DNA of 64,000 bases from Clostridiales bacterium (lineage in GTDB: Bacteria; Bacillota; Clostridia; Lachnospirales; Lachnospiraceae): the NCBI GenBank assembly GCA_015655075.1, contig JAATFT010000033.1:1-64000 (forward strand). The letters are read 5' to 3'. The translations under genes and the position numbers were made by a program. The notes under the pieces are model-generated. The model ran no database searches. It was not told the DNA's origin and saw only the letters and a list, made by a program, of their open reading frames with translations. How positions within the stretch are numbered: position 1 is the first letter of the stretch; each line of letters starts with the position of its first letter. Below are positions 24,513 through 31,295 of the stretch, one piece after another.

Positions 24513-25619
24513 TTATTGATATAGATTTTCTCTAATCCAATCTCTGTCATAGGTAGGACAGGAAATATCCTCGTCTGCTACATCTGCATAATCTCCTACC
24601 TGCTCTGCCGTAACGATACCGAAAGGATGAGTCATGTCTTTTGGTACATCCATTCCATTTAAAATATCAACTGCAACATAGACTCCGGAAGCTCCAATCC
24701 ACGGATTAGAAGATACGGATATGGTGTCATATCCTTTTGGTGCATCATTTGCCCACCATTTTAAAAAGTATCCTCTGTTATCACCGCCAATTACAGGCAA
24801 ATCAAGTCCCGCTGATTCAAACGCCTGTACTGCTGCATAGGAATCTCCTCCTTGTGTTACAACACCGTCCACCTTATCTAATGTAGGCAATACGGAGGCC
24901 AATTCGGATTGTGCCTTAGAGCCTGTCCAGTCTGTATAGATCTCTGCAACTACATTGATATCAGGATATTTTTCAAGTACCTCCATTACACCCTGATGAG
25001 CAATTTCATCAAACTGGGAGCCTGCCGTTCCACGTAGTTCAATCAGATTACCTTTACCGCCCATAGCTTTAGCCACATACTCTGTTAATGCACTCATTTG
25101 CGATATCGTATCAAAATTAATTTGATAGCAAAGATCTGCTGTAGAATCGACTGGTCCGTCATTAATTATGATACAAGGAATTCCTGCCTCAGAAGCCTCC
25201 TCAATCGCACCGTTTAAAGCAGTGGCAGAACCCGGATCGATGATAATGGCATCCACACCCTGAGTAATGAAATTCTGGATTTGCTGAACCTGGGTAGAAT
25301 TATTCTGGTTTGCTTCTGCTATAATGAAATCACTGACTTCTCCTGATGCCTTTAATTCTTCTACTGTTTCATTCATGTACTTTTCCATTGCCTGACGATA
25401 GGTATTTCCGTTATAGGAATTAGTAAATCCTATTACATAGCTTTTGCCTGACTCTGCAGTATCCGAAACCTCACTTTCGCTGCTTTGGGTATCCTCGCTC
25501 ACCGTTGATGTGTTGTCTGTCACAGAGGAATCTTCTGAACTCTTGCTGCCGCACCCGGCCATAGAAGCAACCATAGTCAAAACCACAAGTGCTGAAATTA
25601 ATTTTTTTCCCTTTTTCAT
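24513..25619 (-). CDS. Ribose-type ABC transporter substrate-binding lipoprotein
   Basis: A 368-residue binding protein with a lipoprotein signal (ALVVLTMVASMAGC; lipidated Cys at about 23), a Ser/Thr/Glu-rich linker to residue 60, and a periplasmic-binding-protein-like (RbsB/LacI) fold: IGFTNSYNGNTYRQAM, GVDAIIIDPGSATAL, ITQGVDA and VVTQGGDSYAAVQAFESAGL. It captures the substrate outside the membrane and hands it to the fused importer. First gene of the operon; two palindromes upstream are candidate operators. The ligand is unknown; nothing marks it specifically as ribose. Confidence 0.92.
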   Translation of the reverse strand: MKKGKKLISALVVLTMVASMAGCGSKSSEDSSVTDNTSTVSEDTQSSESEVSDTAESGKSYVIGFTNSYNGNTYRQAMEKYMNETVEELKASGEVSDFIIAEANQNNSTQVQQIQNFITQGVDAIIIDPGSATALNGAIEEASEAGIPCIIINDGPVDSTADLCYQINFDTISQMSALTEYVAKAMGGKGNLIELRGTAGSQFDEIAHQGVMEVLEKYPDINVVAEIYTDWTGSKAQSELASVLPTLDKVDGVVTQGGDSYAAVQAFESAGLDLPVIGGDNRGYFLKWWANDAPKGYDTISVSSNPWIGASGVYVAVDILNGMDVPKDMTHPFGIVTAEQVGDYADVADEDISCPTYDRDWIRENLYQ

Positions 25620-25657
25620 CCTTTTCTTTTCTCCTTTTCTCCTTTTGTTTTATTAAA

Positions 25658-25751
25658 ATACCATGATTATGGTATCTCAATCGTTAATTTCTATATTTTA
25701 TTTTTCTATACATGTTTTTTTATATACAAATTCATGCTAATATACTAGCAT
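25658..25751 (-). promoter_or_regulatory. Candidate operators upstream of the uptake operon
   Basis: Two palindromes lie 40-130 bp before the lipoprotein gene: ATACCAT-N4-ATGGTAT (25658-25675) and ATGCTA-N6-TAGCAT (25734-25751). The first has the size expected for FCD-type GntR operators. The minus strand around the second reads TAGACA-N17-TAGTAT, a possible promoter that the palindrome would cover. The rest of 25752-25970 is AT-rich with nothing I can identify. Confidence 0.4.
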
Positions 25752-25970
25752 ACTATTATATCTTTGTCTATATTATTGCATTTTATTTTTAAAATTTTAA
25801 TAATTATATTTAATTTATATATTTTTTCATTTCTTATCGGCAAATTTCTTCATTTATCCACATATTTCTCTGCATGACAGTAACTTGCTGTGGAGTAATT
25901 CGACTTAAAGGTATTTTGGCACGCAGTGCCTTTTTAATTTATAGGAATTTCGGATAACTTTCTATAAGTC

Positions 25971-26010
25971 AAAAAAAGAACAAAGTATTTATTTTCAAAT
26001 ACTCTGTTCT
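25971..26010 (-). terminator. Terminator of the former oleate hydratase gene
   Basis: GAACAAAGTATTT and AAATACTCTGTTC form a 13-bp near-perfect stem, with seven T residues following on the minus strand. It lies 71 bp after the stop codon of the decayed hydratase gene and so was probably its terminator. Confidence 0.65.
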
Positions 26011-26080
26011 TATAGTTTTAAAATATTAATATCTTAACTAAATAATATTGTTTTATCGGCTTCCTATCTGTTTTTCATTA

Positions 26081-26506
26081 TCAATATGCAGTTTTCAATG
26101 CCTTGGCTAACACAACCGGATCCTTCTTAAATGGTGTAACCGGACATATCTTAGCGGTTGGCAATCCTAGAATGTGTTTGAAAAATGCTTGTGCCGGGCT
26201 GGATGCTCCACTTTGTGGGAGGCAAGGAGCGATTTTGGGTGCGTAGTGGTGCTACGCTCCCAAAATTGCGACGCAGAATACCGCAAAGTGGGGCGGTCAG
26301 AGCGGTGCAATGATTTTTCAAACACGCTTTAGAAGCTTATATACTGCGATCCTTGCAGCCCTTACGGAATACTCTTCTGTAAATACCATATCCTCCGGGA
26401 TTTCAACAAATTGACTGATCATAGCAAAGTTGGTTGAGTTTTCCGGCGCTACCTGTGGCTTGTCTGTCATTTTTCTAGGCTGGAATTGTGCGTCGGTGTA
26501 TGGCAT
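26081..26506 (-). pseudogene. Oleate hydratase, C-terminal remnant interrupted by an insertion
   Basis: The minus strand from 26506 encodes MPYTDAQFQPRK, then NFAMISQFVEIPEDMVFTEE and YSVRAARIAVYKLL, the C-terminal region of oleate hydratase (myosin-cross-reactive antigen family). It is then interrupted by a 157-bp element. Beyond the element (26167-26081) the frame resumes as GLPTAKICPVTPFKKDP and LAKALKTAY-stop. Removing the element and one 5-bp duplication restores KLLGLPTAK without a frameshift. The N-terminal four-fifths of the gene, including the FAD site, are gone; the break at 26506 abuts a DUF1538 scrap. Dead gene; the family is recognised from recalled C-terminal motifs. Confidence 0.8.
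26173..26329. mobile_element. MITE-like insertion, copy 1 (157 bp, TIRs and 5-bp target duplication)
   Basis: The element starts TGTGTTTGAAAAATGCTTG and its other end, read inverted, is AAGCGTGTTTGAAAAATCAT, giving imperfect terminal inverted repeats of about 25 bp. It is flanked by the 5-bp direct repeat TAGAA (26168-26172 and 26330-26334). The interior folds back: ATTTTGGGTGCGTAG pairs with CTACGCTCCCAAAAT, and CCACTTTGTGG pairs with CCGCAAAGTGG. It has no ORF and would need a transposase in trans. A diverged second copy is at 30045-30193. Confidence 0.8.
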
Positions 26507-26580
26507 TGCCTCCCTTGGGAATGCTAATTGGATTTGTTATTGTGTCAGCCGAGCCGGCCGTTCATGTTTTGAATGAACAG
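26500..26580 (+). pseudogene. DUF1538 membrane protein fragment
   Basis: The plus strand reads LGMLIGFVIVSAEPAVHVLN followed by EQV, which resembles the AEPAVHVL motif of DUF1538 membrane proteins. Only about 25 residues remain, between the oleate hydratase break and the 3' end of the amidotransferase gene, and the frame runs on into the latter. A deletion relic. Confidence 0.5.
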
Positions 26581-26585
26581 GTGAA

Positions 26586-27299
26586 TCACCCTATACAGGC
26601 ATTGACAAATGCCTTAAAAATATTTAACGCATCTTCACTGGTATAAAATAAATGCTCGGGATGCCATTGTACTCCAAGAAAGAATCTATGCCCGGGAAGA
26701 TAAAGGGCTTCAATCAGGGAATCGGGGGAAACTCCGGCTGTTTTTAAAGAGGGGGCCAAATCCCTGACCGCCTGGTGATGAAAGCTGTTTACCTTAATAG
26801 ATTCTTTTGATAAAATACGGGAAAGCAAAGTTTCTTCCTTAATGATGACACTATGGGTTAAGACGGAATTGCCGGATTGCTGGGAATGGGCCAGGGGTAA
26901 CTTAGAGGAAAACTGGGCGGGTATATCCTGATATAAAGTACCCCCTAAAAATACATTTAAAACCTGAATACCCCGGCAGATTCCCAGAATGGGCTTATTG
27001 GATTCCATGGCGATCTGAAATAAATTTTCCTCCATTTTATCTCTTACCGGAACAACGACTCCGCACTGCCTTATGGTTTCTTCCCCAAAACGGAAGGGAT
27101 CAATATCGGGTCCTCCGGTAAATAAAAATCCGTCGCATACATCGGCCGCTGTTTTTAATTCTTCCTTTGTGGCCTGTAAAGGCAGTAATACGGGAACACC
27201 GCCTGCAGCCCGGACGGCTTCCGGATAATTGGGGCCAATCCATACCCTGTTTTTTTCATAGTCATACTGGGGAGTTAAGCCTATAATTGGTTTTCTCAT
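26586..27299 (-). CDS. Class I glutamine amidotransferase, peptidase C26 (PuuD-like)
   Basis: A 237-residue gamma-glutamyl hydrolase. The nucleophile Cys is in GICRGIQVLN (about residue 100), and the His-Glu pair is in WHPEHLF near 213. The N-terminus KPIIGLTPQYDYE and FTGGPDIDPFRFGE are typical of the PuuD/peptidase C26 group, which hydrolyses gamma-glutamyl-GABA or related amides. It follows the epimerase-like gene by 16 bp in one operon. No putrescine pathway genes are near, so the substrate is uncertain. Confidence 0.9.
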   Translation of the reverse strand: MRKPIIGLTPQYDYEKNRVWIGPNYPEAVRAAGGVPVLLPLQATKEELKTAADVCDGFLFTGGPDIDPFRFGEETIRQCGVVVPVRDKMEENLFQIAMESNKPILGICRGIQVLNVFLGGTLYQDIPAQFSSKLPLAHSQQSGNSVLTHSVIIKEETLLSRILSKESIKVNSFHHQAVRDLAPSLKTAGVSPDSLIEALYLPGHRFFLGVQWHPEHLFYTSEDALNIFKAFVNACIG

Positions 27300-27315
27300 G
27301 ACATCACACTCTTTC

Positions 27316-28206
27316 TTATACTATATCTATAGTATATGCCGCTTCAAACTGTTTGCCGGCTTTTAAATGATTTCCCCACTCTTTTTCTTCAAAGCTTCCG
27401 TTAAAGTCACTGCTGTCGCAGCGGCCGTACCAGGGTTCAATACAGATAAAAGGGGCGTTTTTGCCTGCCGGTGACCACAGTCCGAATAAAGGAGCATCAA
27501 AATGAACCGTTACATAAGGGATTTTCTTAGAATCAGCGAGGGAAACCGAATGGGACTGATTATTTTCTATAATAAGGGCATCCTGATCAAAAAGGTGGGG
27601 ATCTATTTTAAGAAAACCGTTCTCCGTATTCAGTACAGCCTGTTCCGAATATGGTTTCTTAACCGCTAACCCTTTATTGTTAACCAGAAGGTAGTGAATA
27701 GGAGCGTCATTATCAAAGAAAATATAATAATCGCTTTGGCTTTGGCCTTCTATAAGAGGGCACATAAATGCGGGATGGGCGCCAATGGAAAAAAACATGT
27801 CACCAAGACCTTGATTGATAACCTTCCACATAACGGTAATCCTTCTGTGTGTCAGCCGATAACCGATTTCCAAAGCAAATTCAAACGGATATACTTTTAA
27901 GGTTTCTTTCGTCCAATTAAGGCGAAACCAAATTTCAGAATCCGTATTACGAAGCGGGGTAAATTCCAGATCTCTGGCAAAACCATGCTGAGGTAAAGAA
28001 TATACTTTGCCGCGGTAATGATAGCTTTGATTTTTAAGGCTTCCCACAACAGGGAAAAGTACCGGCGAACGGCGTTTCCAATAAGCGGGATCTCCCTTCC
28101 ACAGATATTCTCTGTTTGCAGCATTATCCGTAATTCCGGTTAGCTCCGCACCAAAGCTGCTGATTTTAAGAGTGAGATCGTTGTTTTTTAATATTTGAAC
28201 AGACAT
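27316..28206 (-). CDS. Aldose 1-epimerase family protein (LacX-like)
   Basis: A 296-residue galactose-mutarotase-like beta-sandwich protein. SSFGAELTGI, EYLWKGDPAYWKRRSPVLFP, HGFARDLEF and GAHPAFMCPL hold the conserved His residues of the LacX subgroup, which is more diverged than GalM. AGGAGG precedes the ATG. First gene of a two-gene minus-strand operon with the amidotransferase. Sugar substrate unknown. Confidence 0.88.
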   Translation of the reverse strand: MSVQILKNNDLTLKISSFGAELTGITDNAANREYLWKGDPAYWKRRSPVLFPVVGSLKNQSYHYRGKVYSLPQHGFARDLEFTPLRNTDSEIWFRLNWTKETLKVYPFEFALEIGYRLTHRRITVMWKVINQGLGDMFFSIGAHPAFMCPLIEGQSQSDYYIFFDNDAPIHYLLVNNKGLAVKKPYSEQAVLNTENGFLKIDPHLFDQDALIIENNQSHSVSLADSKKIPYVTVHFDAPLFGLWSPAGKNAPFICIEPWYGRCDSSDFNGSFEEKEWGNHLKAGKQFEAAYTIDIV

Positions 28207-28360
28207 AATACCTCCTGATTTCTGCTGAAATTCCCGTCTTGCTGAAAATTTTTCAGAGTCTATTTTTGAATATTTTTTTTATAATTACGCATATTGTAAC
28301 ATGAGATTAATTTATTTTCCATCCCTGTTTATCATCAATCATCAATATAATGAAGCAGTC

Positions 28361-28408
28361 GTTACTATTCACAGATCTGCTGATTTTTGCAGAGCTGTGA
28401 ATAGTAAC
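28361..28408. repeat. 20-bp-stem palindromic repeat
   Basis: GTTACTATTCACAG and CTGTGAATAGTAAC are perfectly complementary; the arms extend inward (TCTGC/GCAGA) after one mismatch, with loop TGATTTTT. It lies between divergent genes, away from gene ends, so it resembles the dispersed palindromic repeats of Clostridia more than a terminator. Confidence 0.65.
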
Positions 28409-28468
28409 AAGCAGCCCAATAATTATGTGCCCCAAGTTTTTCCAAAAGTTACCGCCGACAGGTCACTC

Positions 28469-28498
28469 TTGCCAAATACAATAAGCTTCTGCTATAAT
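28469..28498 (+). promoter_or_regulatory. Promoter of the yqeG-aroK-aroQ operon
   Basis: TTGCCA (28469-28474), 18-bp spacer, TATAAT (28493-28498). GCTATAATGATGA is directly repeated 19 bp downstream, giving a second possible -10. Confidence 0.6.
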
Positions 28499-28558
28499 GA
28501 TGATACAGAGCTATAATGATGAAACAGAAATAGTGATACTATAACCCGGAGGTATAGA

Positions 28559-29092
28559 ATGCTTCAAAGATTTTATCCAGATGAATGTGCGGATTCCGCC
28601 TATGACATTAATTACAAAGCCCTCTACGAGCAGGGTTACCGGGGGCTGCTTTTTGATATCGATAATACTTTAGTAGAGCATGATGCGGATGCAGATGAAA
28701 GAGCTAAAAAGCTAATGGAAAAGTTAAAACAAATAGGATTTCAAATCTGTCTGATTTCCAATAATAGAGAGGAACGGGTAAAGCGGTTTAACAAGGACAT
28801 ACAGGTTAAGTATATTTATAAGGCCAATAAACCGGCCGTAAAAATTTATTATAAAGCGGTACAAATGATGAAAACAAAAATATCTGCGGTGGTTTTTATC
28901 GGCGACCAGTTATTTACGGATATATATGGCGCCAAACGTGCGGGTATAAAATGTTTTTTTGTAAAACCCATTGGTCAGGAAAAAGAAATACAGATAATAT
29001 TAAAACGGTATTTAGAAAGAATCGTACTATATTTTTACAGAAGACAATATAGGGATAAGCGGTTAAGGCGGAAAAGAGGAATACATGAATAA
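28559..29092 (+). CDS. YqeG-family HAD phosphatase (subfamily IIIA)
   Basis: A 177-residue HAD hydrolase: catalytic loop LLFDIDNTLVEHD (about residues 31-43), motif II SNN, and motif III/IV VFIGDQLFTDIYGAKRAG (about 120-137). This matches the YqeG family common in Firmicutes; related proteins act as phosphatidylglycerolphosphatases, but the function here is not certain. GGAGG precedes the ATG. The gene overlaps aroK by 8 bp. Confidence 0.9.
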   Translation: MLQRFYPDECADSAYDINYKALYEQGYRGLLFDIDNTLVEHDADADERAKKLMEKLKQIGFQICLISNNREERVKRFNKDIQVKYIYKANKPAVKIYYKAVQMMKTKISAVVFIGDQLFTDIYGAKRAGIKCFFVKPIGQEKEIQIILKRYLERIVLYFYRRQYRDKRLRRKRGIHE

Positions 29093-29630
29093 TATAGTTT
29101 TAATCGGTTTTATGGGTAGCGGTAAAACAAGTGTGGGAATTCGGCTGGCAAAAAAGCTTGCTTTTCGTTTCATGGATACCGACCTGATTATTGAGGAAGG
29201 CTGTAAAAGAACAATCAGCAGTGTTTTTGAGGAAGAAGGAGAAGAATTTTTCCGCGAATTAGAAACAAAAACCATCAGGGATTTTATAGGGAAGCTGAAA
29301 GATACGGTCCTTTCCGTAGGCGGGGGACTTCCTGTACAGACTGGCAACGGAAGACTGTTACGGCAGTTGGGACAGGTTGTTTATCTTAAAACTTCCAGGG
29401 AAACAATAATAAGACGCTTATCCGGCGACGACACCAGACCTTTGCTCTCCGGTGATAATACGGAGGAACAGATTGACGCTTTGTTAAAATTCAGAGCACC
29501 TATTTATGAAGCGGCTGCCCATATAACCGTTATCACGAACGGCAGAAAGTTTGACGAAATAATAGATGAAATTATGATGAGAACAGGAGTTAACCATGAA
29601 GTTATTAGTCATAAACGGACCAAATCTTAA
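29085..29630 (+). CDS. aroK: Shikimate kinase
   Basis: A 181-residue kinase with P-loop GFMGSGKTSVG (8-18), the shikimate-binding DTDLIIE and RELETKTI segments, VGGGLP and the RPLLSG lid region. It phosphorylates shikimate to give the AroA substrate. Coupled to yqeG upstream and overlapping aroQ by 35 bp. The ATG has a GGCGGAAAAGAGG site. Separated by 14 kb from the aroF-tyrA-aroA operon. Confidence 0.95.
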   Translation: MNNIVLIGFMGSGKTSVGIRLAKKLAFRFMDTDLIIEEGCKRTISSVFEEEGEEFFRELETKTIRDFIGKLKDTVLSVGGGLPVQTGNGRLLRQLGQVVYLKTSRETIIRRLSGDDTRPLLSGDNTEEQIDALLKFRAPIYEAAAHITVITNGRKFDEIIDEIMMRTGVNHEVISHKRTKS

Positions 29631-30036
29631 TTTTTTGGGAATCCGGGAAAAATCAATTTACGGTAATCAGGATTTTAAATACCTGCTGTCTTTACTAAGT
29701 GAAAAGGCTGAAAAAGAGAATATTACCATTGACACCTTTCAAAGCAACGGGGAAGGTGAAATTATCGACCGTATTCAGAAAGCATATTTTGACGGAACCC
29801 AGGGGATTATTATAAATCCGGGGGCATTTACTCATTACGGCTATGCGGTAAGAGATGCACTGGCATCCGTGGACATGCCCATAATTGAGGTACATATTTC
29901 CAATGTCCATAAAAGAGAGGAATTTCGGAATGTATCAGTGACTGCTCCCGCATGTACCGGGCAGATAGTGGGCTTGGGGCTTTACGGTTATATTTTGGCA
30001 GTGGATGGGGTTATTAATCTGCTCCGACAGTCTTAA
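29596..30036 (+). CDS. aroQ: 3-dehydroquinate dehydratase, type II
   Basis: A 146-residue type II dehydroquinase: INGPNLNFLGIREKSIYG with the catalytic Tyr, TFQSNGEGEIIDRI, IINPGAFTHYGYA, IEVHISNVHKREEFR. It converts 3-dehydroquinate to 3-dehydroshikimate. AGGAG lies before the ATG inside aroK. aroB, aroC and aroE are not in the window. A MITE-like element begins 8 bp after its stop. Confidence 0.95.
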   Translation: MKLLVINGPNLNFLGIREKSIYGNQDFKYLLSLLSEKAEKENITIDTFQSNGEGEIIDRIQKAYFDGTQGIIINPGAFTHYGYAVRDALASVDMPIIEVHISNVHKREEFRNVSVTAPACTGQIVGLGLYGYILAVDGVINLLRQS

Positions 30037-30044
30037 GACTGGAA

Positions 30045-30193
30045 TGTGTCTGAAAAATGCTTGTGCCGTGCTGGATGCTTCACTTTGTGTGAGGTAAGGA
30101 GCTATTTTGGGAGGGGGCTACGTTTCAAACCTCGACGCAGTATACCGCAAAGTGGAGCGGTCAGAACGGTACAATGAGTTTTCAGACACCCCC
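30045..30193. mobile_element. MITE-like element, copy 2 (149 bp)
   Basis: It starts TGTGTCTGAAAAATGCTTG and ends, inverted, GGGGGTGTCTGAAAACTCAT. It shares with copy 1 the blocks TGCTGGATGCT, CACTTTGTG, TACCGCAAAGTGG and GCGGTCAGA. The inner arm has diverged and no longer pairs well, and the flanking 5-mers (TGGAA, TAAGA) are not identical, so this is an older copy. Confidence 0.7.
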
Positions 30194-30553
30194 TAAGAGA
30201 TAAGGAAATTTATCCGATAATTTTGTTGCATTTGGCGGGCAATGAAAAGTATCGGATAATTTTATGTATTTTAGACAAAAAACATGTAGAATATGCAAGT
30301 ACTATTGTAAATAGAAGTGAACCATATATAATAAAATTTGTAATATAAGTATTCAGTCCGGTACTATGTTACCTGTAAGCTATTTTACCGTAGTTTTATG
30401 AGAATGCAGGATACTGGAGACAAAACAAGGGGGTTTTGCCTGTTTTACGGCATCACCGTAATTTTTGACCGGCAGGATTGAATAATTACATTATAAAGCA
30501 ATTTGTTACAGTATCAAAGTAACCGTATAGTTTTTTTAAAGGAGGGTTTTGAA

Positions 30554-30700
30554 ATGGAAATTGTTCAGGAAAGGGTTTGGATGGAAGCAGCAAAAACGGC
30601 TTATCAAATGGCTGACCCGACAATGGACGCAGCGGCTTGTTTATCAATGGAAGAAGGAGTGGATTTATCTATTGAAGTACAGGCATTAGGAATTTATTAG
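30554..30700 (+). CDS. Small hypothetical protein (48 aa)
   Basis: MEIVQERVWMEAAKTAYQMA begins at an ATG placed 8 bases after a perfect AAAGGAGGG, much better than the ORF-track start at 30503. The 48-residue product is acidic, has one Cys (AAACLSMEEG) and no signal peptide or membrane segment. It lies 40 bp before a holin-like toxin gene. I do not recognise the family. The strong ribosome binding site supports translation. The upstream 30197-30540 region is AT-rich with only a weak TTGACC...TACATT promoter candidate near 30470. Confidence 0.5.
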   Translation: MEIVQERVWMEAAKTAYQMADPTMDAAACLSMEEGVDLSIEVQALGIY

Positions 30701-30740
30701 GATCAGCCAGACTGATAACCTCCCGAAGGGTGGTGATGTA

Positions 30741-30842
30741 ATGGTTACGTATGATTCTTTATTCTTAATGCTTCAGTTTGGCATGATACTTTTAGCAATG
30801 CTTACCTTTATCGACAATAGGAGCAATAAACGCAAAAGATAA
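30741..30842 (+). CDS. Putative holin-like toxin (type I toxin-antitoxin)
   Basis: A 33-residue peptide, MVTYDSLFLMLQFGMILLAM and a basic tail NRSNKRKR, too short for the ORF track. MVTY-(D/E)-(S/A)-L followed by one transmembrane helix and a charged tail is the pattern of the putative holin-like toxin family, related to TxpA/BsrG-type type I toxins of Firmicutes. GGTGGTGATG lies just before the ATG, and CCTCCCGAAGGG upstream could hide the ribosome binding site, as in such systems. The antitoxin would be an antisense RNA; I could not place its promoter with confidence. Confidence 0.75.
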   Translation: MVTYDSLFLMLQFGMILLAMLTFIDNRSNKRKR

Positions 30843-31107
30843 TATTAATGTATGCATGCATGATACCAATAAAGAAAATTAACGCAGTACTTCATACATA
30901 AGTGAATTAATGTCGGCTTTTTCATAACTGGTAATATGTGTTAATCAATTTTCGGGAAAAATTTTTAGTAAAATGCAAAAAAAAACTTAAGAAAATTTAT
31001 GGAATCAGGAGGTTTATGTATACAGCATATTCATCACAACACAAATGGAGAAGTCCTCTCCTTGATTTTATTGGACAATTGATTTATAATTTAATTGGCA
31101 TAATTGT

Positions 31108-31156
31108 GAAAAATTTGTGAATAATTCATTTTTAAATAATTGTTCACAAATTTTTC
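31108..31156. repeat. Perfect 14-bp inverted repeat upstream of gldA
   Basis: GAAAAATTTGTGAA and TTCACAAATTTTTC are exact complements, 21 bases apart. It lies between the toxin gene and the GldA-like gene; it could end toxin transcription or act as an operator. The TTGTGAA half-sites recur at 31104 and 31115. Confidence 0.55.
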
Positions 31157-31203
31157 GCATTCTAAGAGTAATATAGTGTTGTTAGAGTCCAATTTAGAGT
31201 AAT

Positions 31204-31280
31204 CTCGGAAACTCTTTGTATGCAGATTTGTGCCGCAAAGATGCGTACAGGGGAGTTTCCGAGAGTGCTCATTTAATTTA
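31204..31280 (+). promoter_or_regulatory. Leader hairpin of the GldA-like operon
   Basis: CTCGGAAACTC (31204-31214) pairs with GAGTTTCCGAG (31253-31263); inside, TGTATGC pairs with GCGTACA and TTTG with CAAA, making one long hairpin. It ends in GAGTTTCCGAGAGTGCTC, nearly the same block as before the GntR gene at 1920-1937, followed by the Shine-Dalgarno. A translational or transcriptional control element is likely. Confidence 0.45.
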
Positions 31281-31295
31281 AGGAGGAGAAAAAAC

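Noticed and set aside
25918-25935. GGCAC-gca-GTGCC plus TTTTT as a plus-strand terminator
   Set aside because: The stem is only 5 bp with a 3-base loop and no plus-strand gene precedes it; kept out of the feature list.
30843-31000. Antisense RNA antitoxin for the holin-like toxin
   Set aside because: Candidate minus-strand promoters (for example TTATTG-N17-ATTAAT) are too weak to call.
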